A stretch of DNA of 61,933 nt from Anaerocolumna sp. Lineage in GTDB: Bacteria; Bacillota; Clostridia; Lachnospirales; Lachnospiraceae. The notes below the pieces were generated by a model, which was not told where the DNA came from, made no database searches, and worked only from the letters and a program-made list of their open reading frames with translations. Positions 27,090 to 35,689 of the stretch are shown here, piece by piece. Positions within the stretch are counted from its first letter, which is position 1, and every line of letters starts with the position of its first letter. Location: assembly GCA_029256725.1 (NCBI GenBank), contig JAQSXJ010000028.1, positions 1-61,933 of the forward strand. The letters run 5' to 3'. The position numbers and the translations under genes are program-made.

Positions 27090-28979
27090 ATGATACAAAA
27101 AAGACAGAAGTACAAACAAAAAATAAACTCCTTTAAGTTATTAAGTTACCTTTTACTATGCCTTACCCTTATGTTTTTAATGCTGGAAAACATAACAGTA
27201 AGTGCTATGGAAAATGATAATCTAACAGTATCCTTTATCAATGTAGGACAGGGTGACGGAGCATTACTTGAAAGCAACGGAAAGTACATGTTAATTGATG
27301 GGGGGCCTATTATGGCGGGACCTACAGTAACTAATCTTCTAAAATCCAAGAATATTAAAAAGATTGACTACATATTAGCTACCCATCAACATGAAGACCA
27401 TATTGGCGGGTTGATTGATGTAATTAAGAATTTCGAGGTAGGTAATTTGATTATGACAAATACCTCTTTCCCAGACCCATCTTACAATAATTTTATTGAT
27501 GCTGTCGAGAACAAGAATCTTAAGAGGATTACACCTGTTATGGGACAATCTTTTAAGCTTGGGTCAGCTACTGTAACCTTTATGGCTCCAAATGGAAGTG
27601 ATTACGCAACCTACAATGACAACTCCATTGTCGTTAAGGTGGTAAATGGTGAGAACTCATTCCTGTTTACCGGTGATGCCGAAAGTGTATCAGAAAAAGA
27701 AATGCTTGATAAAGGATATGATTTAAAATCAGATGTATTAAAGGTGGCACATCACAGTGCGTTGACTTCAAGCACTCAGGAATTCTTAAATGCAGTAGAT
27801 CCTTCTATTTCTGTAATATCCTGTGATGAAAGTGCACCGGCAAGATTTCCAAGGATTACCACTTTAAAAAAGCTAGAGAATACCGATATCTACCGGACGG
27901 ATGTCTCAGGTACCATCACTATGGTAAGTGATGGAAAAGAAATAACAGCAGATAAAACACCCTATTCTTATGCAGGTGATACCATTGATATATTAACCGG
28001 AAATAGTATCAGAGGTAACACCGCTGAGACAAAGAACTTATCTAATCCAAGTGCTACAATTCCAGGGAACAGCCTCACAATTGAAAATGAATATGATGAT
28101 GAAGATTATGAGTTACTGTTAGGTGGTACGTTACCAATCGTATTCAATGCAGATTATGGAGTAAGTTCTTTAGAAAAGATTGAGTATGCTTTAGCACCAG
28201 CAGATCTTTTTAATAATGTGGGCAATGTAGAATGGGCTCAATTAAGTAAAAATGAGCTGATTCTAAATGAAGATTTTATGGGTTGTATCTATGTAAAATA
28301 TGTGAATAAGCTTGGTAATACTATGATTCGTAAAACTCAGGGATTTACTCTGGATGCAACAGCTCCTGAGAACTGTATAGTAGTATCTAATGTTTCAGGA
28401 ATCAATCTCTTGGATACATATGCGATGGATACTTATTCTAAGAAAGCTTCCGGTCCCGTAACACTGCAATTTAATGCAGATTTCGGTATCAGTGACCATG
28501 GTAAGACAGAATATATGCTGGTCCCAAGGGGAAAGGAATTTGACCCGGAACAATCCTGGACAAATGGAAATGCAGTAACAATCAAGAAGGATTACATAGG
28601 ATGTGTATATGTAAGATTTACTGATGGTGCCGGCAATGTGACAACCAAGAAAACAACCGGATTCAGTTATGTTTCAAAGCAACCCATTAATACAATGATC
28701 ACATCCAAGGCAAAAGACATCAAATTTGTAAATTGGGGTTCAAAGAGTGGAAATTCTACCGTAAAGTCCCCCGTGATCTTGAATTTTAGTGCTGATTTTG
28801 GAGCCAGCGGTAAAGAATCCATTCAGTACATGCTAGAGGATAACGGCCAAAAAGGAAAGTGGATTAATGGGAATTCGGTTACAATCCAGAAAGGATTTAA
28901 TGGCAGAGTCTATGTAAGATTCACAGATAAGAAGGGCAATTATGTAACAAGAAATTCTAATTTATTTACTGTGAAATAG
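27090..28979 (+). CDS. Secreted metallo-beta-lactamase-fold protein with three C-terminal repeats (ComEC C-domain-like)
   Basis: A 629-residue exported protein. An N-terminal hydrophobic signal segment (about 16-40) is followed by a metallo-beta-lactamase domain (about 45-275) related to the soluble domain of ComEC/Rec2: SFINVGQGDGALL, THQHEDHIGG with metal ligands His99, His101, Asp103 and His104, FTGDAE, and AHHSAL. The family hydrolyses phosphodiesters in known cases. The C-terminal half has three copies (about 345-440, 450-540, 550-629) of a beta-rich module with the pattern FNADFG-IEYML-W-NGN-V-I-KGY-G-VYVRFTD-GN, possibly wall or polymer binding. Start: the AGAAAGG site falls inside the first codons of the longer frame, so the ATG at 27090 is used. 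Confidence 0.85.
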   Translation: MIQKRQKYKQKINSFKLLSYLLLCLTLMFLMLENITVSAMENDNLTVSFINVGQGDGALLESNGKYMLIDGGPIMAGPTVTNLLKSKNIKKIDYILATHQHEDHIGGLIDVIKNFEVGNLIMTNTSFPDPSYNNFIDAVENKNLKRITPVMGQSFKLGSATVTFMAPNGSDYATYNDNSIVVKVVNGENSFLFTGDAESVSEKEMLDKGYDLKSDVLKVAHHSALTSSTQEFLNAVDPSISVISCDESAPARFPRITTLKKLENTDIYRTDVSGTITMVSDGKEITADKTPYSYAGDTIDILTGNSIRGNTAETKNLSNPSATIPGNSLTIENEYDDEDYELLLGGTLPIVFNADYGVSSLEKIEYALAPADLFNNVGNVEWAQLSKNELILNEDFMGCIYVKYVNKLGNTMIRKTQGFTLDATAPENCIVVSNVSGINLLDTYAMDTYSKKASGPVTLQFNADFGISDHGKTEYMLVPRGKEFDPEQSWTNGNAVTIKKDYIGCVYVRFTDGAGNVTTKKTTGFSYVSKQPINTMITSKAKDIKFVNWGSKSGNSTVKSPVILNFSADFGASGKESIQYMLEDNGQKGKWINGNSVTIQKGFNGRVYVRFTDKKGNYVTRNSNLFTVK

Positions 28980-28981
28980 GA

Positions 28982-29134
28982 GCGCCTTATCTGAACGGAA
29001 CAAGAGATGAAGAGGATTTCTGTGAGGCAGTATGCCGGGTAATAGAAACAGCCCCGGAAAAAGAATGGATATTTGAATGTGACGGGTTGAACATACACAA
29101 ATTAGAAGCCCTGGTAGGGCTTCTAAGGGAGTGA
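28982..29134 (+). pseudogene. IS630-family transposase fragment
   Basis: An open stretch without a start encodes APYLNGTRDEED...EKEWIFECDGLNIHKLEALV, matching the central DDE region around the second catalytic Asp of IS630-type transposases (W-I-F-x-C-D-x-L-N-x-H). It begins right at the stop codon of the MBL-fold gene and ends at TGA 29132-29134. No terminal inverted repeats are seen. Confidence 0.65.
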
Positions 29135-29138
29135 GCAT

Positions 29139-29379
29139 ATGTTCAGCAAGGTTATAAGAATTGAGTCACGTAAAATCATAAAAATTCCTTTTAATTCAAG
29201 TGAAACTCTGCCTTCCCGTGGCATGGTCATGATTGAAGGAACCATGAATGGTGTAAATTTAAAGCACCACTGGAACCAGACGGCAAAGGAAGTCACTGGT
29301 TTTCGTCAGACCAGAGATTTGCCGTCCGGCTTCCTTCCGATTTGCAATCGCTCGCTCGCGCCCCCCTTGCTATCGGCTA
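29139..29379 (+). pseudogene. Frameshifted DUF1905 (YdeI-associated) gene fragment
   Basis: The ATG at 29139 starts a DUF1905-like protein (TLPSRGMVMIEGTMNGVN). Loss of one T near 29260 moves the expected continuation (APLEPDGKGSHWFSSDQRF) into the next frame. The remainder is replaced by a GC-richer stretch and then a copy of part of the degV gene. Confidence 0.7.
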
Positions 29380-29535
29380 TGCCTTCTATTATTTCAGCTG
29401 CTTTCAGAACTAAATTCCCTAGTCCTCCTGATACATTTTTCGAATCAAGGAGATGTACCTTCCTTCGCACTCTTTTATACCAAGAACAGCATTGCTGTAA
29501 GAGGAGGAACAGGCCAAGGAATAACCGATATGGAT
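29380..29535. repeat. Duplicated internal segment of the degV gene
   Basis: These 156 bases are nearly identical to 33667-33826 inside the degV gene, in the same orientation. Differences are a 4-base insertion and an 8-base deletion near 29460 and about one substitution. Because flanking sequence does not match, this is a partial duplication, not a second gene. Confidence 0.9.
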
Positions 29536-29592
29536 CCTAATTAATCCTATAAACAATATTTCAGTATCACATCTTGCCTAGCTCATACCTTA

Positions 29593-30300
29593 TTATGTCA
29601 GATCCTTAACCTCTAACTTATACATAGATAAATATGCACAGATAAGTGAGGCAGAAATCAAAACAACCGGAACTATGAAATTATTACGCAGTGTAAATTC
29701 TCCTATATTTCCATTCATAACCCCGAATAATAAAAAAGATGTAATTATTGCAGCTTTTGAAGATTTCATTCCTTTTCCCACGAAGAGAGCTATAAATCCA
29801 AGTGAAACAGTAATAGCCGATTTTAGAATAATCTGTATATAGAAACCTAAATTCTTCATATCATATCCCAAAATAAAATAAGCTTTCATATTTCCAGAGA
29901 CAGCTGCAAGAAGTGTATAAATCAATAGTTTACCAAGAAGCAATGCACAAAAAGAAAACAGCCAGACCGACAACATCTGTGAGAGTACAATTTTTTTACG
30001 CTTAATTGGATAGCTGAACATCAAATTCATCGTATTATTTTTATAAGGTGTAATGATAAAGGTCGACATCATAGCCGCAGTATATACCAGGAAACAAAGA
30101 TTTGTAAATAATTCAATCTGTACACCCATCGTTTCCATACCTGGTACTGAATCCGGTATTCCTGTATACTCATCATTGGCAATTCCAAGATAACATTGCG
30201 CAAACATAAATAATCCAATTAATGCAACAATGATTATTGCACTAAATATATATTTTGAAACTTTATTTTTTTTCCACTCTAACTTTATTAATTTCCACAT
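29593..30300 (-). CDS. ABC-2 type transporter permease (BcrB-like)
   Basis: A 235-residue integral membrane protein with about six transmembrane helices, starting with the basic MWKLIKLEWKKNKVSKY and a helix typical of ABC-2 permeases of bacitracin/lantibiotic self-protection type. It would form the channel with the ATPase encoded directly upstream (the ATPase stop at 30301 abuts this start). Context with a two-component system suggests antimicrobial-peptide export or resistance; the substrate is inferred only. Confidence 0.85.
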   Translation of the reverse strand: MWKLIKLEWKKNKVSKYIFSAIIIVALIGLFMFAQCYLGIANDEYTGIPDSVPGMETMGVQIELFTNLCFLVYTAAMMSTFIITPYKNNTMNLMFSYPIKRKKIVLSQMLSVWLFSFCALLLGKLLIYTLLAAVSGNMKAYFILGYDMKNLGFYIQIILKSAITVSLGFIALFVGKGMKSSKAAIITSFLLFGVMNGNIGEFTLRNNFIVPVVLISASLICAYLSMYKLEVKDLT

Positions 30301-31215
30301 TTACTTTCCCTCCCCTGTTAACTTCAGAAAATAATCTTCCAAAGATTCTGATTTTATAGTTAGCTCTTGCATTGAGACTTTATTCTCTGCAAAAACTCGG
30401 GAGATTTCAGCCGGTACTATTTTACTGTCATAAATTCTAAGCCGGTCGTCCTCTATACGTTTAATATTGTGCAAGTCTAATTTATCCGTTAATACATAAG
30501 CTGCCTTCTTTATTTCAGAAGTAGAAATCTCTATGTATTCAATTCCCATATCAGCTATTTCTTTCATAGATATTTCCTTAATCATTTTACCATGGTGTAT
30601 TACCCCGATGGTATGAGCCATACTTTCTATTTCCGATAACAGATGACTTGAGATTAAGATTGTTATTCCATATTGCTGGCAGAGCATGGTAAGCAGATCT
30701 CTTATCTGCTTCATTCCCGCCGGGTCAAGGCCATTTGTCGGTTCGTCTAATATCAGTAATTCCGGTTTTGTAAGTATTGCTCTTGCAATACCCAATCTCT
30801 GCTTCATTCCTAAGGAAAATTCTTTTACTTTTTTATTCTTATCTGCCTCCAAATGCAGCATGCTCAATGCCTGTTCTATGCTTTTGGGACTATAGTACCC
30901 CATGTATTCGCAATGGAATTTTAAATTTTCTTCTGCACTGAGATCCTCATAAAAGGTTGGAAATTCAATAATACTTCCTATTCTTTTTAATAGGTTATAG
31001 GAATCCGGCATTAATTTTTGGTCAAATAAAACGATTTCACCTGAAGTTGGTTTCCAAAGATTGAGAAGCATCTTCATTGTGGTTGTTTTTCCCGAGCCAT
31101 TTGGACCCAAAAAACCATAAATTTCTCCTTTGGGAATATGCATGTTTAAATTTGATATGATTGCCTTACCAGCAATACTTTTTGTAAGATTATTCGTAGT
31201 TACAAGATATGCCAT
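30301..31215 (-). CDS. ABC transporter ATP-binding protein (BcrA-like)
   Basis: A 304-residue cytoplasmic ATPase. Walker A is GPNGSGKTTT (about 38-47), the signature is FSLGMKQRLGIARA (a LSxGM-type variant common in BcrA/CcmA-type ATPases), and Walker B is LLILDEPTNGLD. The C-terminal extension of about 80 residues is usual for this group. It is part of a four-gene minus-strand set: response regulator, kinase, ATPase, permease. The start follows AAAGGAGAACTAGT. Confidence 0.92.
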   Translation of the reverse strand: MAYLVTTNNLTKSIAGKAIISNLNMHIPKGEIYGFLGPNGSGKTTTMKMLLNLWKPTSGEIVLFDQKLMPDSYNLLKRIGSIIEFPTFYEDLSAEENLKFHCEYMGYYSPKSIEQALSMLHLEADKNKKVKEFSLGMKQRLGIARAILTKPELLILDEPTNGLDPAGMKQIRDLLTMLCQQYGITILISSHLLSEIESMAHTIGVIHHGKMIKEISMKEIADMGIEYIEISTSEIKKAAYVLTDKLDLHNIKRIEDDRLRIYDSKIVPAEISRVFAENKVSMQELTIKSESLEDYFLKLTGEGK

Positions 31216-31257
31216 ACTAGTTCTCCTTTTTTATTATTCTATCTTAATTTAGCATAC

Positions 31258-31274
31258 AGAGTTTTCAAAACTCT
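31258..31274. promoter_or_regulatory. Palindrome before the ABC genes (possible operator)
   Basis: AGAGTTTTCAAAACTCT is symmetric over 8 bases on each side of a central base. It lies in the 95-bp gap between the kinase gene and the ATPase gene, where the response regulator might act. Confidence 0.4.
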
Positions 31275-31310
31275 TGAATAATTCTTACAAATTTCTTTCC
31301 TGCAATTTTA

Positions 31311-32237
31311 TCAGTAAATAATCTTTTTAAGTTTCAAAGTAAATGTGGTTTTTACATATTCTTCGCTCTCAACAACAATTTTTGCATTTATTTTCTCAGC
31401 AAGTTCTTTTACAATTGTAAGACCCAGTCCATTACCCTGTATCAGCTGATTTCTTGAATCATCCATGGTATATAATCGATCGAAAATACGATCTATCTCT
31501 GATTTCTTTATTCCTATGCCTTTATCAATAATTTCTATACAAATTTCCGTTTCCTCTTCACGTAATACTAACCCGAGATATTTCCCTTCACTGCCATAAC
31601 GGATTGCATTTGTGATTAAATTATATAATATTCTTTTGAGCGCATCTTCATTTGAAAATACCTGAAAATCATTTTCCGGCATCTGTATATCCACCTGAAA
31701 ATCGTTTTCTATTAAGTTTTCATAAAAATCAAGAATAGTTGCACGGCAAAATTCACACAAATGAATGCTTGTTTTAGTCAGATCCAGATCACCGGCTTCT
31801 ATTTTTGCCAGGGCAAAGAACTTATCCATTAATTCCATTAACTGGTTGGATTTATCGGTTACTTTGTTAATCATTTTGGCATTATTCTTCTCATCCATTG
31901 ACATTATTTCAAGATACCCCTGTATTACAGTCAATGGAGTTTTTAAATCATGGGATATATTCGACAACATATACTTAGCTTTCAAATCCAACCTTCGGTA
32001 ATCAATCTTGACCTTCTGGCAGATCTCCAAAGTTCTGTTTATTTGTTCGATTAATGAACTTACTTTTTTCTCATCTGTAAATAACATAATTTTTTCATCC
32101 GTATCCTTACTTAAAATAGCCTCTAAGTCAGATGTAATATGATATAACTGCTGCAGGATTTTTCTTTTCTCATAGATTACCAAAACCAGTTTTAGTGACA
32201 CCAGGACAAGCGCGATTGACAAAATAAATAACAGCAT
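31311..32237 (-). CDS. Sensor histidine kinase (VanS/BcrS-like)
   Basis: A 308-residue kinase with one N-terminal transmembrane helix (about 3-22) and almost no extracytoplasmic region, as in intramembrane-sensing or transporter-coupled kinases. The HisKA box YMLSNISHDLKTPLTV gives phosphoacceptor His96. The ATPase domain has NLITNAIRYG, DKGIGI and GNGLGLTIVKEL. It lies 4 bp downstream of its response regulator, so translation is coupled. The near absence of a sensor domain suggests that it senses via the adjacent ABC transporter or the membrane. Confidence 0.92.
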   Translation of the reverse strand: MLLFILSIALVLVSLKLVLVIYEKRKILQQLYHITSDLEAILSKDTDEKIMLFTDEKKVSSLIEQINRTLEICQKVKIDYRRLDLKAKYMLSNISHDLKTPLTVIQGYLEIMSMDEKNNAKMINKVTDKSNQLMELMDKFFALAKIEAGDLDLTKTSIHLCEFCRATILDFYENLIENDFQVDIQMPENDFQVFSNEDALKRILYNLITNAIRYGSEGKYLGLVLREEETEICIEIIDKGIGIKKSEIDRIFDRLYTMDDSRNQLIQGNGLGLTIVKELAEKINAKIVVESEEYVKTTFTLKLKKIIY

Positions 32238-32241
32238 TTCA

Positions 32242-32940
32242 TTACTCCTTTAAACTTCCGAGTTTATACCCTATTCCCCACACGGTCTGTACATATTTGG
32301 GTTCTCTGGGATTTTCCTCTACCTTAGTTCGAAGACGGCTTATATGCACATTTACGGCATTCTCATCCCCATAATAATTCTCCTGCCATACAAGCGAATA
32401 CAATTGAGCCTTTGTATAAACTTTCTTTGGATTTTCCAGTAACAATTTGAGAATCGCAAACTCTTTTGCTGTTAATTCTATTATTTCTTCTCCTTTGGTT
32501 ACAGAAAAAGTTTCAAGATTCATTGTCAGTCCCCCCATTGATATCTTCGTAAGTTCTTCTCTTTTCTGCAACGCTGCATACTGTGTTGAACGTCTAATAT
32601 TTGCTTTTATTCTCGCCAGAACTTCAGTCACTGAAAAAGGCTTCGTTATATAGTCATCCGCCCCAAGTCCAAGCCCTAATGACTTGTCAGAGTCCGTATC
32701 TTTCGCAGACATTATAATAATGGGAACAGTACTCTTAGTACGAATGTGCTTCATAACTTCCATACCATTTCTTTTGGGTATCATAAGATCTAGTAAAATC
32801 AAATCAAAGGGTTGCAAAAAAAAGGCATTACAACCTTCTTCACCATCAAAGGCTATTGTGACTTCAAAGTCGTTTGCCTGTAGAAAATCCTTTAACATTT
32901 CACTTATTTCTCTATCATCTTCAATCAGTAATATTCTCAT
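32242..32940 (-). CDS. OmpR-family response regulator
   Basis: A 232-residue regulator. Its receiver domain has the acidic pair Glu8-Asp9 and phosphoacceptor Asp51 (LILLDLMIP), a KPF switch motif near 103-105, and a C-terminal winged helix (ELTAKEFAILKLLLENPKKVYT...VNVHISRLRTKVEENP). It is the first gene of the kinase/ABC set and probably controls it. The start follows AAAAAGGAAAACGTAA. Confidence 0.95.
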   Translation of the reverse strand: MRILLIEDDREISEMLKDFLQANDFEVTIAFDGEEGCNAFFLQPFDLILLDLMIPKRNGMEVMKHIRTKSTVPIIIMSAKDTDSDKSLGLGLGADDYITKPFSVTEVLARIKANIRRSTQYAALQKREELTKISMGGLTMNLETFSVTKGEEIIELTAKEFAILKLLLENPKKVYTKAQLYSLVWQENYYGDENAVNVHISRLRTKVEENPREPKYVQTVWGIGYKLGSLKE

Positions 32941-33010
32941 TTACGTTTTCCTTTTTGTTTTCTATCTTTTTACAGCAATAAAATGTTGTAATTTTCCTAT
33001 TATTTTTCCC

Positions 33011-33039
33011 ATTGTACTCTTATACTTCGTCTTATACAA
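33011..33039 (-). promoter_or_regulatory. Promoter of the two-component/ABC operon
   Basis: On the minus strand: -35 TTGTAT (33034-33039), 17-base spacer, -10 TACAAT (33011-33016), about 70 bp before the regulator start. Confidence 0.5.
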
Positions 33040-33145
33040 GTAAAACAATCGTATATCTTGTTTTTAACTTTCCATTTGTGTTAAAACTTATTTCGAGTGC
33101 ATTACAAACTATCAAACTATCAAAGCACCGGACTTTGGAATATAA

Positions 33146-33181
33146 GAAAGCGGCATATGCCAAAGACACCTTGCCGCTTTC
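33146..33181 (-). terminator. Terminator downstream of degV
   Basis: GAAAGCGGCA and TGCCGCTTTC form a 10-bp perfect stem with a 16-base loop, 43 bp after the degV stop codon. The T-run is weak. Confidence 0.6.
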
Positions 33182-33223
33182 CTGATTTATTATGCCAGAC
33201 AACATTATTTTCAGTTTTTTGCT

Positions 33224-34081
33224 TCAGAGCTCCACTGCTGATATACCAACAGCACCTCTGCCGCTATGAATCGTCATAACACAGCCGATTATGTTGATTT
33301 TAATTTGCTGGAAACCATGGTTATACAAGCATTCCTGTAGTTTCTTTAGAACACTCTCCTCTGTTCCTCTGGAATAAATGATATGGGCTTCTCTCTTGTC
33401 GAAATTCCTTCCCTCCATAAAATCTTCTGCAAAACGAGAAATAATCTTATGCATACTTCCTCTGTATTTCTTTGCAGCTAACAGTTCTCCGTTTATAATG
33501 TCAATTCTTGGTTTAATTTTCAAAATAGCAGCACCAATTGCTGTTCCGTTGGATACCCTTCCGCCTGCTCTTAAAAAATCCAGCGTATCCGGTATAAAGG
33601 AGGTCTGAACTTTATTCACATAAGGGCTGATCTTTTTCAGCAGTTCTTCCGCTGAATCCTCTGTATTGCCTTCTATTATTTCAGCTGCTTTCAGAACTAA
33701 ATTCCCTAGTCCTCCTGATACATTTTTCGAATCAAGGAGATGTACCTTCGCACTCTTGCAGTCTTTTATACCAAGAACAGCATTGCTGTAAGAGGAGGAA
33801 CAGGCCGAGGAATAACCGATATGGATTATCTCACACTCCGGATATAAACCGGAAATATTTTTAAAAAAATCTGTATATTGAAAGGGGCTTACTGCATTGG
33901 TTTTCGGTATTTTTTTGGTTTGTTCATAAAAATCATAAATTTCCTGTATGGGTATCTGACCGTCATATACTGTTCTATCAGGAAAGTTTATACTAAAAGG
34001 TACCCTTAGAATATTGTATTTATTTGCAGCCTCTTCTGGTAGATCACAACCGCTTTCTGTTGTTAATATTATTTTTGGCAT
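33224..34081 (-). CDS. DegV-family fatty-acid-binding protein
   Basis: A 285-residue soluble DegV/FakB-like protein. In this family the protein presents a bound fatty acid to a kinase (FakA). It begins IILTTESGCDLPEE, the usual Ser/Thr-x-Asp pocket start, has the PKTNAVSPFQYTDFF segment and a GYSSACSSSYSNA ligand-head-group region, and a C-terminal HSGRGAVGISA. No FakA kinase is near. A 160-base internal segment (33667-33826) has been copied to 29380-29535. The start follows GGAGAGGTTAGATAACC. Confidence 0.92.
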   Translation of the reverse strand: MPKIILTTESGCDLPEEAANKYNILRVPFSINFPDRTVYDGQIPIQEIYDFYEQTKKIPKTNAVSPFQYTDFFKNISGLYPECEIIHIGYSSACSSSYSNAVLGIKDCKSAKVHLLDSKNVSGGLGNLVLKAAEIIEGNTEDSAEELLKKISPYVNKVQTSFIPDTLDFLRAGGRVSNGTAIGAAILKIKPRIDIINGELLAAKKYRGSMHKIISRFAEDFMEGRNFDKREAHIIYSRGTEESVLKKLQECLYNHGFQQIKINIIGCVMTIHSGRGAVGISAVEL

Positions 34082-34329
34082 GGTTATCTAACCTCTCCTT
34101 ACTCATTATCTTGGCAGTACCACATTTTAATTCTCCCGGCAGTTTCTTACTCGGTATAAATACCGGTTATGTATGCTATATTTGATATACATGTTAATAA
34201 CTTATACAGCAATCATTATCATATTCTTTCCGCCCAAGAACTTCCTATACAATTCATTTGCCTGTTATCTACAATGCCTGCATTTTATCCTGTAAATATT
34301 AATATATTGACAGAAAATAAATCAGCCTA

Positions 34330-34358
34330 TTGACAATTATTTATTATCGTATTATTAT
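34330..34358 (+). promoter_or_regulatory. Promoter of the riboflavin operon
   Basis: -35 TTGACA (34330-34335), 17-base spacer, -10 TATTAT (34353-34358). The start of transcription is expected around 34365, just before the riboswitch. Confidence 0.7.
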
Positions 34359-34375
34359 AAATGCAATTGAATACA

Positions 34376-34482
34376 ATCTTCAGGGCAGGGTGCAATTCCC
34401 TACCGGTGGTAAAGCCCACGAGCCGTAAGGCATGATTCGGTGTAATTCCGAAGCCGACAGTAAAGTCTGGATGAAAGAAGAT
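34376..34482 (+). promoter_or_regulatory. FMN riboswitch (RFN element)
   Basis: The conserved RFN blocks are all present: AGGGCAGGGTGCAATTCCC, TACCGGTGGTAAAGCCCACGA, GATTCGGTGTAATTCCG, AGCCGACAGT and AGTCTGGATGAAAGAAGAT. The closing P1 stem ATCTTC/GAAGAT pairs 34376-34381 with 34477-34482. Binding of FMN should turn off the rib genes by transcription termination at 34535-34572. Confidence 0.97.
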
Positions 34483-34534
34483 GTAGCAGTATCCGCACAG
34501 TATATTGTGCTAAATTGACATTGCCAGCCTGCTG

Positions 34535-34572
34535 AAAATGCCTTGAATTTAGTGTTCAAGGCATTTTCTTAT
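34535..34572 (+). terminator. Riboswitch-controlled terminator
   Basis: AAAATGCCTTGAA pairs perfectly over 13 bp with TTCAAGGCATTTT (7-base loop), followed by CTTATTT, 13 bases before the ribD start. It is the expression platform of the FMN riboswitch. Confidence 0.9.
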
Positions 34573-34585
34573 TTGGAGGTATTCT

Positions 34586-35689
34586 ATGGATGACAGAGAA
34601 TATATGCTTTATGCATTACAACTTGCAGAAAAAGGCAAAGGTTTCGTAAATCCAAACCCTATGGTCGGTGCTGTTATCGTTAAGGAGGGGCAGATTATTG
34701 GTCAGGGCTATCACGAAATATACGGTGGTCTCCATGGAGAACGAAATGCACTTGCAAGCTGTACCCAGTCACCGATTGGCTCTACGCTGTATGTAACTCT
34801 GGAACCTTGCTGCCATTATGGTAAGACCCCTCCCTGTACGGATGCCATCTTACAAAGTGGTATCAAAAAAGTGGTGATTGGCAGCAAAGATCCTAATCCT
34901 TTGGTTTCCGGGAAAGGAATTGAATTGCTCCGCAGCCGGGGTGTCGAGTGTCTGGATGGTATTTTACAAACTGAGTGTGACCGGCTTAATGAAGTTTTCT
35001 TTCATTACATACGATCAAAAAAACCATATGTGGTAATGAAATATGCAATGACCATGGATGGAAAGACCGCAGCCTATACGGGAAAATCTAAGTGGATTAC
35101 AGGGGAAGCTGCACGTCTTAGGGTACACGAGGACCGCCACCGTTACCAAGCTGTTATGGCAGGTGTGGGTACGGTTATAGCAGATGACCCTTTGCTTACC
35201 TGCCGCTTAGCTAAGGGCAAAAATCCTATAAGAATTATCTGTGATACTAACTTACGAACCCCCTTATATTCACAAATTGTAAAAACCGCAAAAGAAGTCC
35301 CTACCCTCCTGGCTACCTCCTGTTCAGATAAGGAAAAACAGAAAGCTTATACCGATGCTGGCTGCAGCCTCCTTACAGTTTCCAGAAAACAAGGACATTT
35401 GGATCTAAACGAACTTATGGAACAACTAGGCGCGAAAGAGATTGACAGTATTTTGCTAGAAGGCGGCGGCCTCCTTAATTGGTCAGCCTTACAGAGTAAC
35501 ATCGTCAACAAGGTACAGACTTATATTGCTCCGAAACTCTTAGGAGGTACGAAGGGAAAATCACCCGTCTCAGGAATCGGTATGGCTAGCCCCTCACAGG
35601 CTTATTCCTTAATTAACCGTTCTATCACCTGTCTGGGCGAGGATATTCTTATTGAAAGTGAGGTTCAGTATGTTTACAGGAATTATTGA
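34586..35689 (+). CDS. ribD: Bifunctional riboflavin-specific deaminase/reductase
   Basis: This enzyme carries out the second and third steps of riboflavin synthesis: deamination of the pyrimidine from GTP and NADPH reduction of its ribose. At 367 residues it has the usual RibD length. The N-terminal deaminase domain has the zinc motif HGERNAL and PCCHYGKTPPC. The C-terminal reductase domain has KYAMTMDGKTA and LLEGGG. It is the first gene of the rib operon behind the FMN riboswitch; its end overlaps ribE by 20 bp. The start follows TTGGAGGTATTCT. Confidence 0.97.
   Translation: MDDREYMLYALQLAEKGKGFVNPNPMVGAVIVKEGQIIGQGYHEIYGGLHGERNALASCTQSPIGSTLYVTLEPCCHYGKTPPCTDAILQSGIKKVVIGSKDPNPLVSGKGIELLRSRGVECLDGILQTECDRLNEVFFHYIRSKKPYVVMKYAMTMDGKTAAYTGKSKWITGEAARLRVHEDRHRYQAVMAGVGTVIADDPLLTCRLAKGKNPIRIICDTNLRTPLYSQIVKTAKEVPTLLATSCSDKEKQKAYTDAGCSLLTVSRKQGHLDLNELMEQLGAKEIDSILLEGGGLLNWSALQSNIVNKVQTYIAPKLLGGTKGKSPVSGIGMASPSQAYSLINRSITCLGEDILIESEVQYVYRNY

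Noticed and set aside
29139..29540. A 133-codon gene in the graveyard region
   Set aside because: It is a chance join of a frameshifted DUF1905 start and the antisense of a degV fragment.
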